In this document: in pieces, positions 9,140-18,300 of the stretch
How the letters are laid out: each line of letters starts with the position of its first letter
How positions within the stretch are numbered: the stretch's first letter is position 1
Source: SpSt-501 sp964596545
GTDB lineage: Bacteria; Desulfobacterota; Desulfobacteria; Desulfobacterales; SpSt-501
Length of the DNA: 64,000 nucleotides
NCBI GenBank assembly: GCA_964596545.1
Contig: CAZQUP010000001.1
Span: forward strand, 81,944-145,943
Direction of reading: 5' to 3'
The notes under the pieces: generated by a model
The model's input: only the letters and a program-made list of their open reading frames with translations
Databases searched by the model: none
Told to the model about the DNA's origin: nothing
Program-made: the position numbers and the translations under genes

Positions 9140-10513
9140 ATGCTGACCGAGCGCGAAATCGTTTCCACCCTCGAAATGGTCAAAAACGAGCACCTCGATG
9201 TGCGCACCGTGACCCTGGGCCTGAGCCTTTTCGATTGCACGGGCGACGAGCTCGTCACCGTCCGCCGCCGCATCGCCGAGCGCATCCGGCGCCTGTCCGA
9301 AAGGCTTGTTCCCGTCTGCGATCGCATCGGGCAGAAATACGGCATTCCCGTGGTCAACAAGCGCATCGCCGTCAGCCCGATCGCCGTCGTGGCTGCGGCC
9401 TTCGCGCCGCAGGAAATGGTCGAGATCGCCCGGACTCTGGATGCCGCCGCCCGCGAGGTCCGCGTGGATTTCATCGGCGGTTTCTCCGCGCTCGTCGAAA
9501 AGGGGATCGCCCGCGGCGACCGCGCCCTGATCGAGGCGATCCCCGAGGCCCTGGCTTCAACCGAGCGCGTTTGCGCCTCGGTCAACGTCGCCTCCACCCG
9601 CTCGGGCATCAACATGGACGCCGTCCTGCGGATGGGGGAGGTGATCAAGGCTGCCGCGGAGCGAACGCGGGAACGCGACGGGATCGCATGCACGAAACTC
9701 TGCGTCTTCGCCAACATTCCCGAGGACATCCCTTTCATGGCCGGGGCTTACCTCGGAGTCGGCGAAGCCGACGCGGTGATCAACGTCGGCGTGAGCGGAC
9801 CGGGCGTCGTCCGCAAAGCGATCGACCGCGCGCTCGCCGAACAGCCCGGCCTGGACCTGGGCGGCCTCTCGGAGATCATCAAAAAAACCGCCTACAAAGT
9901 GACGCGGGTCGGAGAGCTGATCGGACGCGAAGTCGCCGAGGCGCTGGGCATCCCCTTCGGGGTGGTGGACCTCTCGCTCGCCCCCACCCCCCAGGTGGGG
10001 GACAGCGTCGGGGAGATTCTCCAGAGTCTGGGGCTTCTCGCCATCGGGGTCCCGGGAAGCACGGCGGCGCTCGCCCTGCTGAACGATGCCGTCAAAAAAG
10101 GAGGCGCCTTCGCGAGCTCCCGGGTGGGCGGCCTCTCCGGAGCCTTCGTTCCCGTGAGCGAAGATCTGAACATCGCCGAGGCCGCACGGCGCGGGATCCT
10201 CGGCCTGGAAAAACTCGAGGCGTTGACGAGCGTCTGCTCGGTCGGACTCGACATGGTCGCGCTCCCCGGGGACACCCCCGCGGAGACCCTCGCCGCGATC
10301 ATCGCCGACGAAATGGCGATCGGCGTCATCAACCAGAAAGCAGCCGCCGCACGGCTGATCCCCGTTCCCGGAAAACAGGCCGGCGAGCAGGCCGTTTTCG
10401 GAGGGCTGCTCGGCCAGACGACGATCATCCCGGTGAACCGCGGTTCGGCCGAAAACCTTTTCGTGCGGCGCGGAGGCCTGATTCCGGCGCCGATCCACAG
10501 CCTGAGAAATTGA
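9140..10513 (+). CDS. UPF0210 (DUF711, PFL-like) family protein
   Basis: A 457-residue protein of the UPF0210 family, the normal family length. Characteristic stretches are TVTLGLSLFDCTGDE near the N terminus, GINMDAVLRMGE, NIPEDIPFMAGAYLGVGEAD, and a C terminus with GSAENLFVRRGGLIPAPIHS. The family is distantly related to glycyl-radical pyruvate formate-lyase-like folds, but its biochemical role is unsettled. It is co-directional with the ACT-domain gene and ends three bases before an amino-acid permease gene. That spacing suggests one transcript linking ligand sensing, UPF0210 and amino-acid import. Confidence 0.9.
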   Translation: MLTEREIVSTLEMVKNEHLDVRTVTLGLSLFDCTGDELVTVRRRIAERIRRLSERLVPVCDRIGQKYGIPVVNKRIAVSPIAVVAAAFAPQEMVEIARTLDAAAREVRVDFIGGFSALVEKGIARGDRALIEAIPEALASTERVCASVNVASTRSGINMDAVLRMGEVIKAAAERTRERDGIACTKLCVFANIPEDIPFMAGAYLGVGEADAVINVGVSGPGVVRKAIDRALAEQPGLDLGGLSEIIKKTAYKVTRVGELIGREVAEALGIPFGVVDLSLAPTPQVGDSVGEILQSLGLLAIGVPGSTAALALLNDAVKKGGAFASSRVGGLSGAFVPVSEDLNIAEAARRGILGLEKLEALTSVCSVGLDMVALPGDTPAETLAAIIADEMAIGVINQKAAAARLIPVPGKQAGEQAVFGGLLGQTTIIPVNRGSAENLFVRRGGLIPAPIHSLRN

Positions 10514-10516
10514 GGG

Positions 10517-11332
10517 ATGAAGGTGGCGCGCTCCACGCGGCCGCGTCCCCGAGGCGGGAGACTCCTGCGGGACGGCCTGAAGGCCTTCGTGCTGGCCACG
10601 GCCCTGGTCGGGCTGCTCGGATTGGCCGCCGAGCGTCTGGGCTACCCCTGGCAGTGGTACCGCGTCCCCCGTTATCTCCTCACCGCCGCCGAGGACGGCT
10701 TACGACCCGGCCCCCTCCTGCGAGGTCTCGCCGTCACCCTTCAGGTGACGGCGGCGAGCCTGGTCCTTTCCGTCGGGATCGGCCTGGCCACCGCTCTGCT
10801 TCGCCTTTCGCCTTCCTGGATCGGCCGGGGGCTCGCACGGGTCTACCTCGAGCTCATCCGCAACACCCCCCTTCTCGTGCAGATCTTCTTCATCTATTTC
10901 GTTCTCGCCCCCGCCTTCGGCCTGAGCGCCTTCGCCTCCGCCGTGCTCGCCTTGAGCCTCTTCGAGGGGGCCTACGCCTCGGAGATCATCCGCGCCGGGA
11001 TCGTCTCCGTGCCCCGCGGCCAGTGGGAGGCCGCTTACAGCCTGGGGTTGAACACCCGGCTCACCTACCGTTTGGTCATCCTGCCGCAGGCGCTGCGGCA
11101 GATGCTGCCGCCGCTCACCGGACAGGCCGTATCCCTGGTCAAGGACTCGGCCCTTGTCAGCACGATCGCCGTCTACGATCTCACCATGCAGGCTCAGGCC
11201 GCCATCGCTGAAAGCTATCTTGTTTTCGAGATCTGGTTCACGACCGCCGCCCTGTACCTCGGGATCACGATCGCCCTTTCCCAGGCGGCCTCCCGTCTGC
11301 AAAAGAAGGCCCTGATCTCGGCCCCCCCCTAA
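10517..11332 (+). CDS. Polar amino-acid ABC transporter permease (HisM/GlnP type)
   Basis: Inner-membrane permease of 271 residues with a MetI-type core. An N-terminal membrane segment (about 22-40) is followed by LAVTLQVTAASLVLSVGIG, and the coupling-loop EAA motif reads EAAYSLGLNTRLTYRL then LPQALRQMLPPL. Later helices include DSALVSTIAVYDLT. It lies three bases after the UPF0210 gene and 18 before the binding-protein gene, and shares the cluster with a second permease of the same family. The pair should form the transmembrane heterodimer of a polar amino-acid importer. The matching GlnQ-type ATPase gene is not in the cluster. Confidence 0.9.
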   Translation: MKVARSTRPRPRGGRLLRDGLKAFVLATALVGLLGLAAERLGYPWQWYRVPRYLLTAAEDGLRPGPLLRGLAVTLQVTAASLVLSVGIGLATALLRLSPSWIGRGLARVYLELIRNTPLLVQIFFIYFVLAPAFGLSAFASAVLALSLFEGAYASEIIRAGIVSVPRGQWEAAYSLGLNTRLTYRLVILPQALRQMLPPLTGQAVSLVKDSALVSTIAVYDLTMQAQAAIAESYLVFEIWFTTAALYLGITIALSQAASRLQKKALISAPP

Positions 11333-11350
11333 ACCCATCGAGGAGGACCC

Positions 11351-12178
11351 ATGAATCTGCGATCCTTGTCGACCCTGGCCCTGGCCGCGGCCCTCTGCGC
11401 GCTTTCCCCGCCGGCTCCAGCGGGGGAGCTGCAGCAGAAGCTCGCGGGGGAAAGCATGATCGAACAGGCCATGCGCCGCGGGGTGCTGCGTGTGGGCATG
11501 TCGACCTTCGTTCCCTGGGCGATGACCGACAAAACCGGCAAACTGATCGGTTTCGAAATCGACGTCGCCACGCGGCTCGCCTCGGATCTCGGACTCAAGG
11601 TCGAGTTCGTCCCCACCAAGTGGGCGGGGATCATCCCTGCGCTGCTCACCGGAAAATTCGACGTGATCATCGGCGGCATGGGCATTCTCCCGCAGCGCAA
11701 CCTGAAGGTGAACTTCAGCATCCCCTACGACCACTCCGGGGTGGCGATCGCCGCCCACAAGGAACTCGCCTCCGGTTTCCAGCGGCTCGAGGATTTCAAT
11801 CGACCCGAGGTCACGGTTACGGCGCGGCTGGGCTCCACAGCCGCCACTGCCGCCGACAAGCTTTTGCCTCGCGCGCGAAAACGCTACTTCGACGACGAAT
11901 CCCAGGTGGTCCAGGAACTCCTGAACGGCCGCGCCCATGCGCTCCTGGCCGGGGCACCGCTGCCCCGCTACCAGGTCCTCCGGCATCCCGACCGCCTTTT
12001 TCTGCCGCTTTCCGGAACGATCACCCGCGAGCCGATCGGCTTTGCCGTGCGCAAGGGCGACTTCGACAGCCTGAATGTCCTCGACAGCTGGATCCGGGTG
12101 GTCGAGGCGGAGGGCTGGCTCGCCGAACGCAAAGCCTACTGGTTCGAGACCCAGGAGTGGGAAAGTCTGCTCAAGTGA
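11351..12178 (+). CDS. Amino-acid ABC transporter substrate-binding protein (family 3)
   Basis: Periplasmic binding protein of 275 residues. A signal peptide covers about residues 1-25 (hydrophobic run then PAPAG). The mature part shows the family-3 signature GVLRVGMSTFVPWAM, then GKLIGFEIDVATRLA and GKFDVIIGGMGILPQRN, where the ligand-binding Arg/Asp region lies. It should capture a polar amino acid, possibly glutamine or an acidic residue, and hand it to the two flanking permeases. The start has a strong ribosome-binding site (GAGGAGGACCC). Its stop overlaps a GTG of the next permease (GTGA), a sign of coupled translation. Confidence 0.9.
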   Translation: MNLRSLSTLALAAALCALSPPAPAGELQQKLAGESMIEQAMRRGVLRVGMSTFVPWAMTDKTGKLIGFEIDVATRLASDLGLKVEFVPTKWAGIIPALLTGKFDVIIGGMGILPQRNLKVNFSIPYDHSGVAIAAHKELASGFQRLEDFNRPEVTVTARLGSTAATAADKLLPRARKRYFDDESQVVQELLNGRAHALLAGAPLPRYQVLRHPDRLFLPLSGTITREPIGFAVRKGDFDSLNVLDSWIRVVEAEGWLAERKAYWFETQEWESLLK

Positions 12179-13119
12179 CCGCTTCGTCCCCCGAAAGGCA
12201 AGGCATGGGCCACGGCCCTCCCACGCCGGCGCATCGGAGCCTTCTCCGACGCGCCTCCCGCTGGGACCTCCTGGCGGGCCTTCTTCTTGCCGCCGCGCTC
12301 GCTTGGGGGATCCACCGCCTTTCCACGGGTCTGTCCTACCGCTGGGAATGGGAAGTGCTGCCGCAGTACTTTTTGCGCCGCGATCCGGAAAGCGGACGCC
12401 TGGCGGCCAACGTCCTTCTGCTCGGCTTTTTCACCACGATCCGCCTGAGCCTCTGGGCCATGCTTTTCGCCACGCTGATCGGATTCGCCGCGGCCCTGCT
12501 GCGCATGAGCCGTCGGCCTTTCCGTCGGGCCGTGGCCGCCGCTTATGTGGAGCTGCTGCGCAACAGCCCCCCGATCGTGCTGGTGTTCGTGTTCTACTAC
12601 TTCGTCGGCGAGCAGCTGCTCTCCGGATGGGGGTTGACGCAGGATCCGGCGCTTGCCGGAGGATCCGGCGACGAGGCCCTCCTCGAATTCCTCTTCGCCC
12701 CGGCGGGGTTGAGGATCCCCTTTTTCTCCGCGGTGCTCACGCTCGCCCTCTTCGAGGGAGCCTATCTCACCGAAATCATCCGCGCCGGAATCCAGTCGAT
12801 CGATCCCGGCCAGCAGGAGGCCGCGGCCGCCCAGGGCTTCAGCCGCTGGCAGCGGCTGCGCTACATCCTTTGGCCGCAGGCGCTCCGGCGCATCCTGCCG
12901 CCGCTCGGCGGACAGTTCATCTCCACGATCAAGGACTCGGCCATCGTCTCGGTCATCTCGATTCCCGAGCTGACCTTCCGCGGCCTCGAGCTCATGTCGG
13001 CCACGCACCTCACGATCGAGACCTGGATCGCAATCACGGGTCTCTATTTCCTGCTTACCTTCGGCTGCTCGCTCCTCTTTACCCGCCTGGAGAGAGTTTC
13101 GCGCCGCCGTCCCGGATGA
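12175..13119 (+). CDS. Polar amino-acid ABC transporter permease, second subunit
   Basis: Second MetI-type permease, 314 residues from the GTG that overlaps the upstream stop as GTGA. An ATG at 12205, ten codons later, is the alternative start and has an AAGG-rich leader. The protein has an N-terminal membrane helix (LLAGLLLAAALAWGIH), LLGFFTTIRLSLWAMLF, an acidic loop of about 25 residues after FYYFVGEQLLSGWGL, and the coupling motif EAAAAQGFSRWQRLRY plus WPQALRRILPPL. It should pair with the upstream permease. The transporter genes end here without an ATP-binding subunit. The next gene is a phospholipid enzyme about 70 bases away. Confidence 0.88.
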   Translation: MTASSPERQGMGHGPPTPAHRSLLRRASRWDLLAGLLLAAALAWGIHRLSTGLSYRWEWEVLPQYFLRRDPESGRLAANVLLLGFFTTIRLSLWAMLFATLIGFAAALLRMSRRPFRRAVAAAYVELLRNSPPIVLVFVFYYFVGEQLLSGWGLTQDPALAGGSGDEALLEFLFAPAGLRIPFFSAVLTLALFEGAYLTEIIRAGIQSIDPGQQEAAAAQGFSRWQRLRYILWPQALRRILPPLGGQFISTIKDSAIVSVISIPELTFRGLELMSATHLTIETWIAITGLYFLLTFGCSLLFTRLERVSRRRPG

Positions 13120-13192
13120 GCGGACCGCGGCGGCGCGCGAAGGGCGGCCCGGCTCGTTGACATCGCCATCCAGGAAGGTTAAAGACCGGGGC

Positions 13193-13861
13193 ATGAAATC
13201 GGCCCCCCGCCGGCTCCTCCCCGAGCGTCTGCAAAGTACGTTTCTGCGTTTCCTGGCCCCCCTCGTGCGGCTGCTCACGCGCCTGGGGGTGAGTCCCAAC
13301 CTGCTTACCCTCGCCGGCGTGCTGATCACCGGAATCGCGGCGGCCGCGTTTCTCTTGCAGATGCCGCGTACCGGCGGCGTTCTCGTCCTCCTGGGCGGCC
13401 TGTGCGACGCGATCGACGGTTCTCTCGCCCGCAACGCCGGACGGGCGACCCGCTTCGGCGCGCTGCTCGATTCCTCCGTCGACCGCTACAGCGAATTTTT
13501 GATGCTCTTCGGTATCGGCGGCTTCTTCTTCCTGTCCCGGGACACCCTGAGCGCCGCGGCCACCTTTCTCGCCCTTTGCGGCTCGTTCATGGTGAGCTAC
13601 ACCCGGGCCCGAGCCGAAAGCCTGGGGCTCGAGGCCAAGGTAGGCGTCATGCAGCGCCCGGAACGCATCGTCTTTCTCGGCCTCGGAGCGCTCCTCCATC
13701 CCGTGGCGTTGAGTCTGGCCGTCTGGCTGGTCGCCGTCTTCGCCAACATCACCGCCCTCCAGCGTCTGCGCTTCGCCTTCCGACAGGATTCGGCGCTCGC
13801 CGAATCGGACCATGAAAAACGGAAAATCAAAACGGTCCCCTTCTCGAACCGCGGCTGCTGA
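13193..13861 (+). CDS. CDP-alcohol phosphatidyltransferase
   Basis: Integral membrane enzyme of 222 residues that transfers a phosphatidyl group from a CDP-linked lipid to an alcohol. It carries the complete class signature D-G-x2-A-R-x8-G-x3-D-x3-D, seen as DGSLARNAGR through GALLDSSVD (about residues 77-99). Several hydrophobic segments follow. The acceptor (glycerol phosphate, inositol phosphate or another) cannot be told from the sequence. The ATG was chosen over an upstream in-frame TTG because it fits the start of the conserved region and has AGGAAGG upstream. Its 3' end overlaps the flavoprotein gene by 50 bases. Its position between a transporter and the PUFA/olefin genes may or may not be meaningful. 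Confidence 0.88.
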   Translation: MKSAPRRLLPERLQSTFLRFLAPLVRLLTRLGVSPNLLTLAGVLITGIAAAAFLLQMPRTGGVLVLLGGLCDAIDGSLARNAGRATRFGALLDSSVDRYSEFLMLFGIGGFFFLSRDTLSAAATFLALCGSFMVSYTRARAESLGLEAKVGVMQRPERIVFLGLGALLHPVALSLAVWLVAVFANITALQRLRFAFRQDSALAESDHEKRKIKTVPFSNRGC

Positions 13862-15239
13862 TTTCGACGTCATTATCGTCGGCGCCGGGCCTGCAGGTCT
13901 CTTCGCAGCCTACCACCTCGCGGAACACTCCGACCTGCGGGTGCTGGTGATCGAAAAGGGGCGCGAGCCCCTCAAGCGACGCTGCCGCATCCCCCGCTCC
14001 GGCCGATGCGCCGGCTGCACCCCCTGCGACATTTTGAGCGGTGTCGGAGGGGCGGGGCTCTTCTCCGACGGCAAACTCAACTTCAGCCCTCGGCTCGGCA
14101 AGACCGACCTCACCCAGTTTCTACCACTTCCCGAGGCCGAAGCCCTGATCGCCGAAACCGAAAAGATCTTCAACCGCTTCGGCATGGACGGACCGGTCTA
14201 CCCGACCGATCTGCCGCGGGCGCTCGAGCTGCGCAAACAGGCCCGGCGCTTCGGCATCGATCTCTTGATCCTGCGCCAGAAACACATCGGCAGCGAACGG
14301 CTCCCCCGACGCATCGCGGCGCTCTCCCGCCATCTTGAGGAACGCGGGGTGGCGCTGCATTGCTCCGAGGAGGTCCGCGACCTCCGGGTCTCCGCCGGGC
14401 GGGTGCAGGGCGTGCAGACCGACCGCGCCGCCTACAACGCCCCGCGGGTCATCGTCGCTCCGGGGCGCGTGGGGGCCGACTGGATCGCCGGGCTCGCACG
14501 CCGTTTCGGCCTGAACCTCACGCAACGCGGCATCGAAGTGGGGGTGCGGGTCGAGGTGCACGGAGACATTCTGGCCGATGTGTGCCGCGTGATTTACGAC
14601 CCCGCCTTTTTTATCCGCACGGCCACCTATGACGATCTCACGCGCACGTTCTGCACCAACCCCGGCGGTTTCGTGACGGTTGAAAATTACAGCCGTTTCG
14701 TGTGCGTGAACGGCTACGCCTTCCGGGACCGGAAATCCGAAAACGCCAACTTCGCCTTTCTTTCCAAAGTGGTCCTGACCGAGCCGGTGACGGACAACCA
14801 CGCTTACGGCGAGGCGATCGGCCGTCTCGCCCACCTGATCGGCGGCGGCCGACCGATTCTTCAGCGATTCGGGGACCTCAAACGCGGCCGCCGCAGCACC
14901 TGGAGCCGGGTTCGCAAAGGTTCTCTGGTGCCGACCCTTTCCGCAGTCGTCTGCGGCGACATCGCCATGGCCCTTCCGGAGCGTATCCTCACCAATCTCG
15001 TCGAAGGCCTGGAAACGCTGAACGCCGTCATTCCCGGCGTGGCAAACGACGAAACCCTTCTCTACGCCCCGGAGATCAAATTCTTCGCCACCCAGATCGA
15101 AACCGACGCGAGGCTCGAGACGCGGATCCCGGGCCTCTTCGTGGCCGGCGACGGCCCGGGGGTCGCGGGGAACATGGTGTCCGCGGCGGCTACGGGGTTG
15201 ATCCCCGCCAAGGCGATTCTCGCCGCGCTCGGCCGCTGA
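13812..15239 (+). CDS. FAD-dependent dehydrogenase (COG2509 family)
   Basis: A 475-residue flavoprotein. The N-terminal dinucleotide-binding motif DVIIVGAGPAGLFAAY sits at about residues 18-33. It is followed by a cysteine cluster (RCAGCTPCDILSG) and GGAGLFSDGKLNFSP, a combination typical of the uncharacterised COG2509 dehydrogenases. The C terminus closes the FAD site with LFVAGDGPGVAGNMVSAA. The substrate is unknown. Its start lies inside the end of the CDP-alcohol phosphatidyltransferase gene, so the two are probably co-translated. It immediately precedes the PfaC-type synthase, separated by a 150-base leader with its own promoter-like boxes. An oxidoreductase role in lipid metabolism is possible but unproven. 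Confidence 0.85.
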   Translation: MKNGKSKRSPSRTAAADFDVIIVGAGPAGLFAAYHLAEHSDLRVLVIEKGREPLKRRCRIPRSGRCAGCTPCDILSGVGGAGLFSDGKLNFSPRLGKTDLTQFLPLPEAEALIAETEKIFNRFGMDGPVYPTDLPRALELRKQARRFGIDLLILRQKHIGSERLPRRIAALSRHLEERGVALHCSEEVRDLRVSAGRVQGVQTDRAAYNAPRVIVAPGRVGADWIAGLARRFGLNLTQRGIEVGVRVEVHGDILADVCRVIYDPAFFIRTATYDDLTRTFCTNPGGFVTVENYSRFVCVNGYAFRDRKSENANFAFLSKVVLTEPVTDNHAYGEAIGRLAHLIGGGRPILQRFGDLKRGRRSTWSRVRKGSLVPTLSAVVCGDIAMALPERILTNLVEGLETLNAVIPGVANDETLLYAPEIKFFATQIETDARLETRIPGLFVAGDGPGVAGNMVSAAATGLIPAKAILAALGR

Positions 15240-15270
15240 CTTCCATCCGCGGCACCCTCCCGCACGCCGG

Positions 15271-15300
15271 TTGACAGCGGAAGGCGATTTCCCCTAAGGT
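15271..15300 (+). promoter_or_regulatory. Sigma70-like promoter ahead of the pfaC-ole run
   Basis: Consensus TTGACA followed by an 18-base spacer and TAAGGT. It sits about 90 bases before the PfaC-type start codon and could drive pfaC-oleABCD independently of upstream genes. Confidence 0.45.
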
Positions 15301-15389
15301 GCCCCGGAGTTCTAGCTTCCGGGAACCCTTATGACCGCGAGCCCGTTTCCGCCTCCCCATCCCCCCTGCTCCGCTTTCGCCGCCTGAAG

Positions 15390-18300
15390 ATGGACAGGCC
15401 GTCCCCGATCGCCGTCGTCGGTATCTCCGGGCTGTTTCCCGGAGCTCACGACCTGGCGGCATTCTGGAACCTCATGACCTCCGGGCGTCCCGCGGCGGCC
15501 GAAGTCCCCCGGGAGCGCTGGAACGTCTCGCCCGAACGGTTCGTCTTCGCCCGGCCGATCCCCGACCGTGCCTATTCGCGCATCTCCTGCCTGTTGCAGG
15601 AGCCTCCCTTCGATCCGCGTGCGGTCGAACCCGGTTTACCGGAAGGGAAGAATCTCGACCCGATGCAGCGGATCGTGCTCCGGGCCGCGCACGACCTGCT
15701 CACAGCCCCCGGGCCTCTCCCACTGAACCGCGAGCGCACGGCGGTCGTTCTCGCCGCGATCGTACTCCCCACCGATTCCGCAACCCGCTGGAGCTGGGAG
15801 GTCCTTGCGCCGCAAATCGAACAGCGCTGCGGTCGCGCCCTTTTTCGCAGGCCGGAAAGCTCCGCCGCGCTTCATTCCGCCGCCGCACGCGTCGCCTCGT
15901 ATCCCGCCGCCCTGCTCGCACGGGTTTTCGGGCTGGGAGGCGGAAGCTTCACCCTCGATGCCGCCTGCGCTTCCTCGCTCTACGCTATAAAGCTCGCCTG
16001 CGACGCCCTCCGGGCCGGGCGGGCCGACGCCGTGGTGACCGGGGGGGTCTCGCGCCCCGACGCCCTGTTCACCCAGATCGGCTTCAGCCAGCTGCGGGCC
16101 CTCTCTCCGAGCGGCCGCTGCGCTCCTTTCGATCGCCACGCCGACGGCCTCGTGGTGGGCGAGGGGGTCGGGCTTTTGCTCCTCAAACGCCTCGAGGACG
16201 CTCTGCAGGCAGGGGACCGGATCTGGGGCCTGATCCGCGGCATCGGCCTTTCGAACGACACGCGGGGAAGTCTTCTCGCCCCCGATCCGGACGGCCAGTG
16301 GCGGGCCCTTTCGGCGGCCTACGCCCAGGCCGGCTGGCGGCCCGAGGAGGTGGACTATATCGAGTGCCACGGAGCGGGAACTCCCGTCGGCGATGCGGTC
16401 GAGCTGGAGAGTTTGAGCCGTCTGCGGCAGGACACCCCGGCCTGCCCCATCGGCTCGGTCAAGTCCATCATCGGCCACCTGCTCACCGCCGCGGGCGCAG
16501 CGGGAATGATCCGGGTGCTGCTGGCGATGCGTCACGGGCTCATCCCCCCGACCCTGAATTTCCGCGAGCCCCCGACCGACAGCCCGATCGCCCATGGCCG
16601 CTTCCGCATCCCCGCCAAACCCGAACCGTGGATCCGCCGCGGCGAGGGGATCCCGCGCCGCGCGGCCGTGAGCGCCTTCGGTTTCGGAGGCATCAACGGT
16701 CACCTGCTGCTGGAGGAATGGCTCGCGGATCGGCCCCGAAACCTCCAATCCTCATGCGGCCGCCCGAACGGGCAGACGGCCCTTGAGGGGGAGGAGCCGT
16801 CGTCGTCGAACGCACCCGCCGCTTCGTCACCGGTTGCGGTGATCGGTCTTGCCGCCCGAGTCGGTCCCTACCCCTCCCTGGAGGCCCTGGGACGGGCTCT
16901 CGAAAAGGGGGAAAGGCCCCTTTCGCCACCTCCCCCGCAGCGCCTGGAAAAGAGGGCGCCGTTCGCGCTTCCGGAAGCCTTTCCCCCGGGGTTATATCTC
17001 GCCGACGAACCGGCGGTGAGCCGCCGGTTCCGGATTCCGCCCGCGGAGCAGCGCGATCTGCTGCGGCAGCATGCGGTTATGCTCGAGGTCGCCGCCGCGG
17101 CCATGGATGACGCCAAATTCGATGCCCGGGTGGAGCGTCCGGCGATGGGAGCGCTGGTAGGCATCGATTTCGACTTCGAGGCGACCCGTTACGGGCTGCG
17201 CTGGCGCCTGGAAGATCTCTCAGGCGTCATGCCCCCCGAGGAGGCCGAGCCTCTTCTGGAAAACCTGTCCCCGCCGCTTACGGCCTCGCGGGTGCTCGGA
17301 TCCCTCGGCAGCATGGTGGCGAGCCGCATCGCGCGGGAGTTCCGCTTGGGCGGGCCGAGCTACGCCGTGAGCGCCGAGGCCTGCTCGGGGCTGCGCGCGC
17401 TCGAGATCGCCATGCGCGCGGTTCAATCCGGGGAGATGGATGCGGTGCTGGTGGGCGCCGTCGACCTTCCGGGCGATCCCCGACGACTCGCCGCGAAGGA
17501 ACAGCCCGCCCCGCCCCCTGCGGAAGGTGCGGTCGCCTTGGTGCTCAAACGCCGCGATCGCGCCTTGGCGGACGGGGACCGCATCCGCTTGATCCTGCGC
17601 GGTGCGGGCGCGGCGGGGGGCGAAGACCAGGGAGGCTCCCTTCGCCGCGCCCTCGCGGCGGCCCTCGCCGAGGCGAACGTCCCCTCCACGGCGGTCCGCC
17701 GCGCGGTCTGCGGCGGCCCGGATCGGGGGGAGGAGCTCCGCCGTCTTCTCCCGGAAGGAACCCGGATCGAATCGGTCCTAGACCGTCTGGGGGACTCAGG
17801 GGCGGCCGGGGGGCTCTTGGCGCTCCTGCAAGCTTGTTTGTCCTCCGCGGATCCGCACGGCGAAGGGCTCACGCTGATCAGCGCCGCCAGCCCCGAGGGC
17901 CACTGCCTGCAGGTTCTGGCTGAGTTTCCATCCCCCCTCGAAAAACGATCCGGCGGGGCCGTCAAGCCGGCGACGCCGGCGGAAAGGCCCTCGGCCGGAG
18001 CCGCCTCCCCGTCCCCGGCGACACCGGGCCGCCTGGCGGCAAGCGCCGCAGAAACGATCCTCGCGCTTTCCCGTTCCGCGGCCGCCGCCCATCGGAAGTA
18101 TCTCGATTTTTCCCTCGAGTTGACCCGCGGCCTCGCCGGAACCCTGGGCCGCGGGGCCATCCGCCGGGAAACGCCCGGGGCTTCCTTTTCGCCCCGGGTG
18201 CTCTTCAACCGTGCCGCCTGCCTGGAGTTCGCCCGGGGCTCCGCCGCGCGGGTACTCGGCCCGGAGTTCGCCGCCGTCGACCGCTATCCGGTGCGCGTGC

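Noticed and set aside
13157..13192. TTG start for the CDP-alcohol phosphatidyltransferase
   Set aside because: It overlaps a TTGACA sequence and has no better leader; the ATG at 13193 has AGGAAGG upstream and matches the family start.
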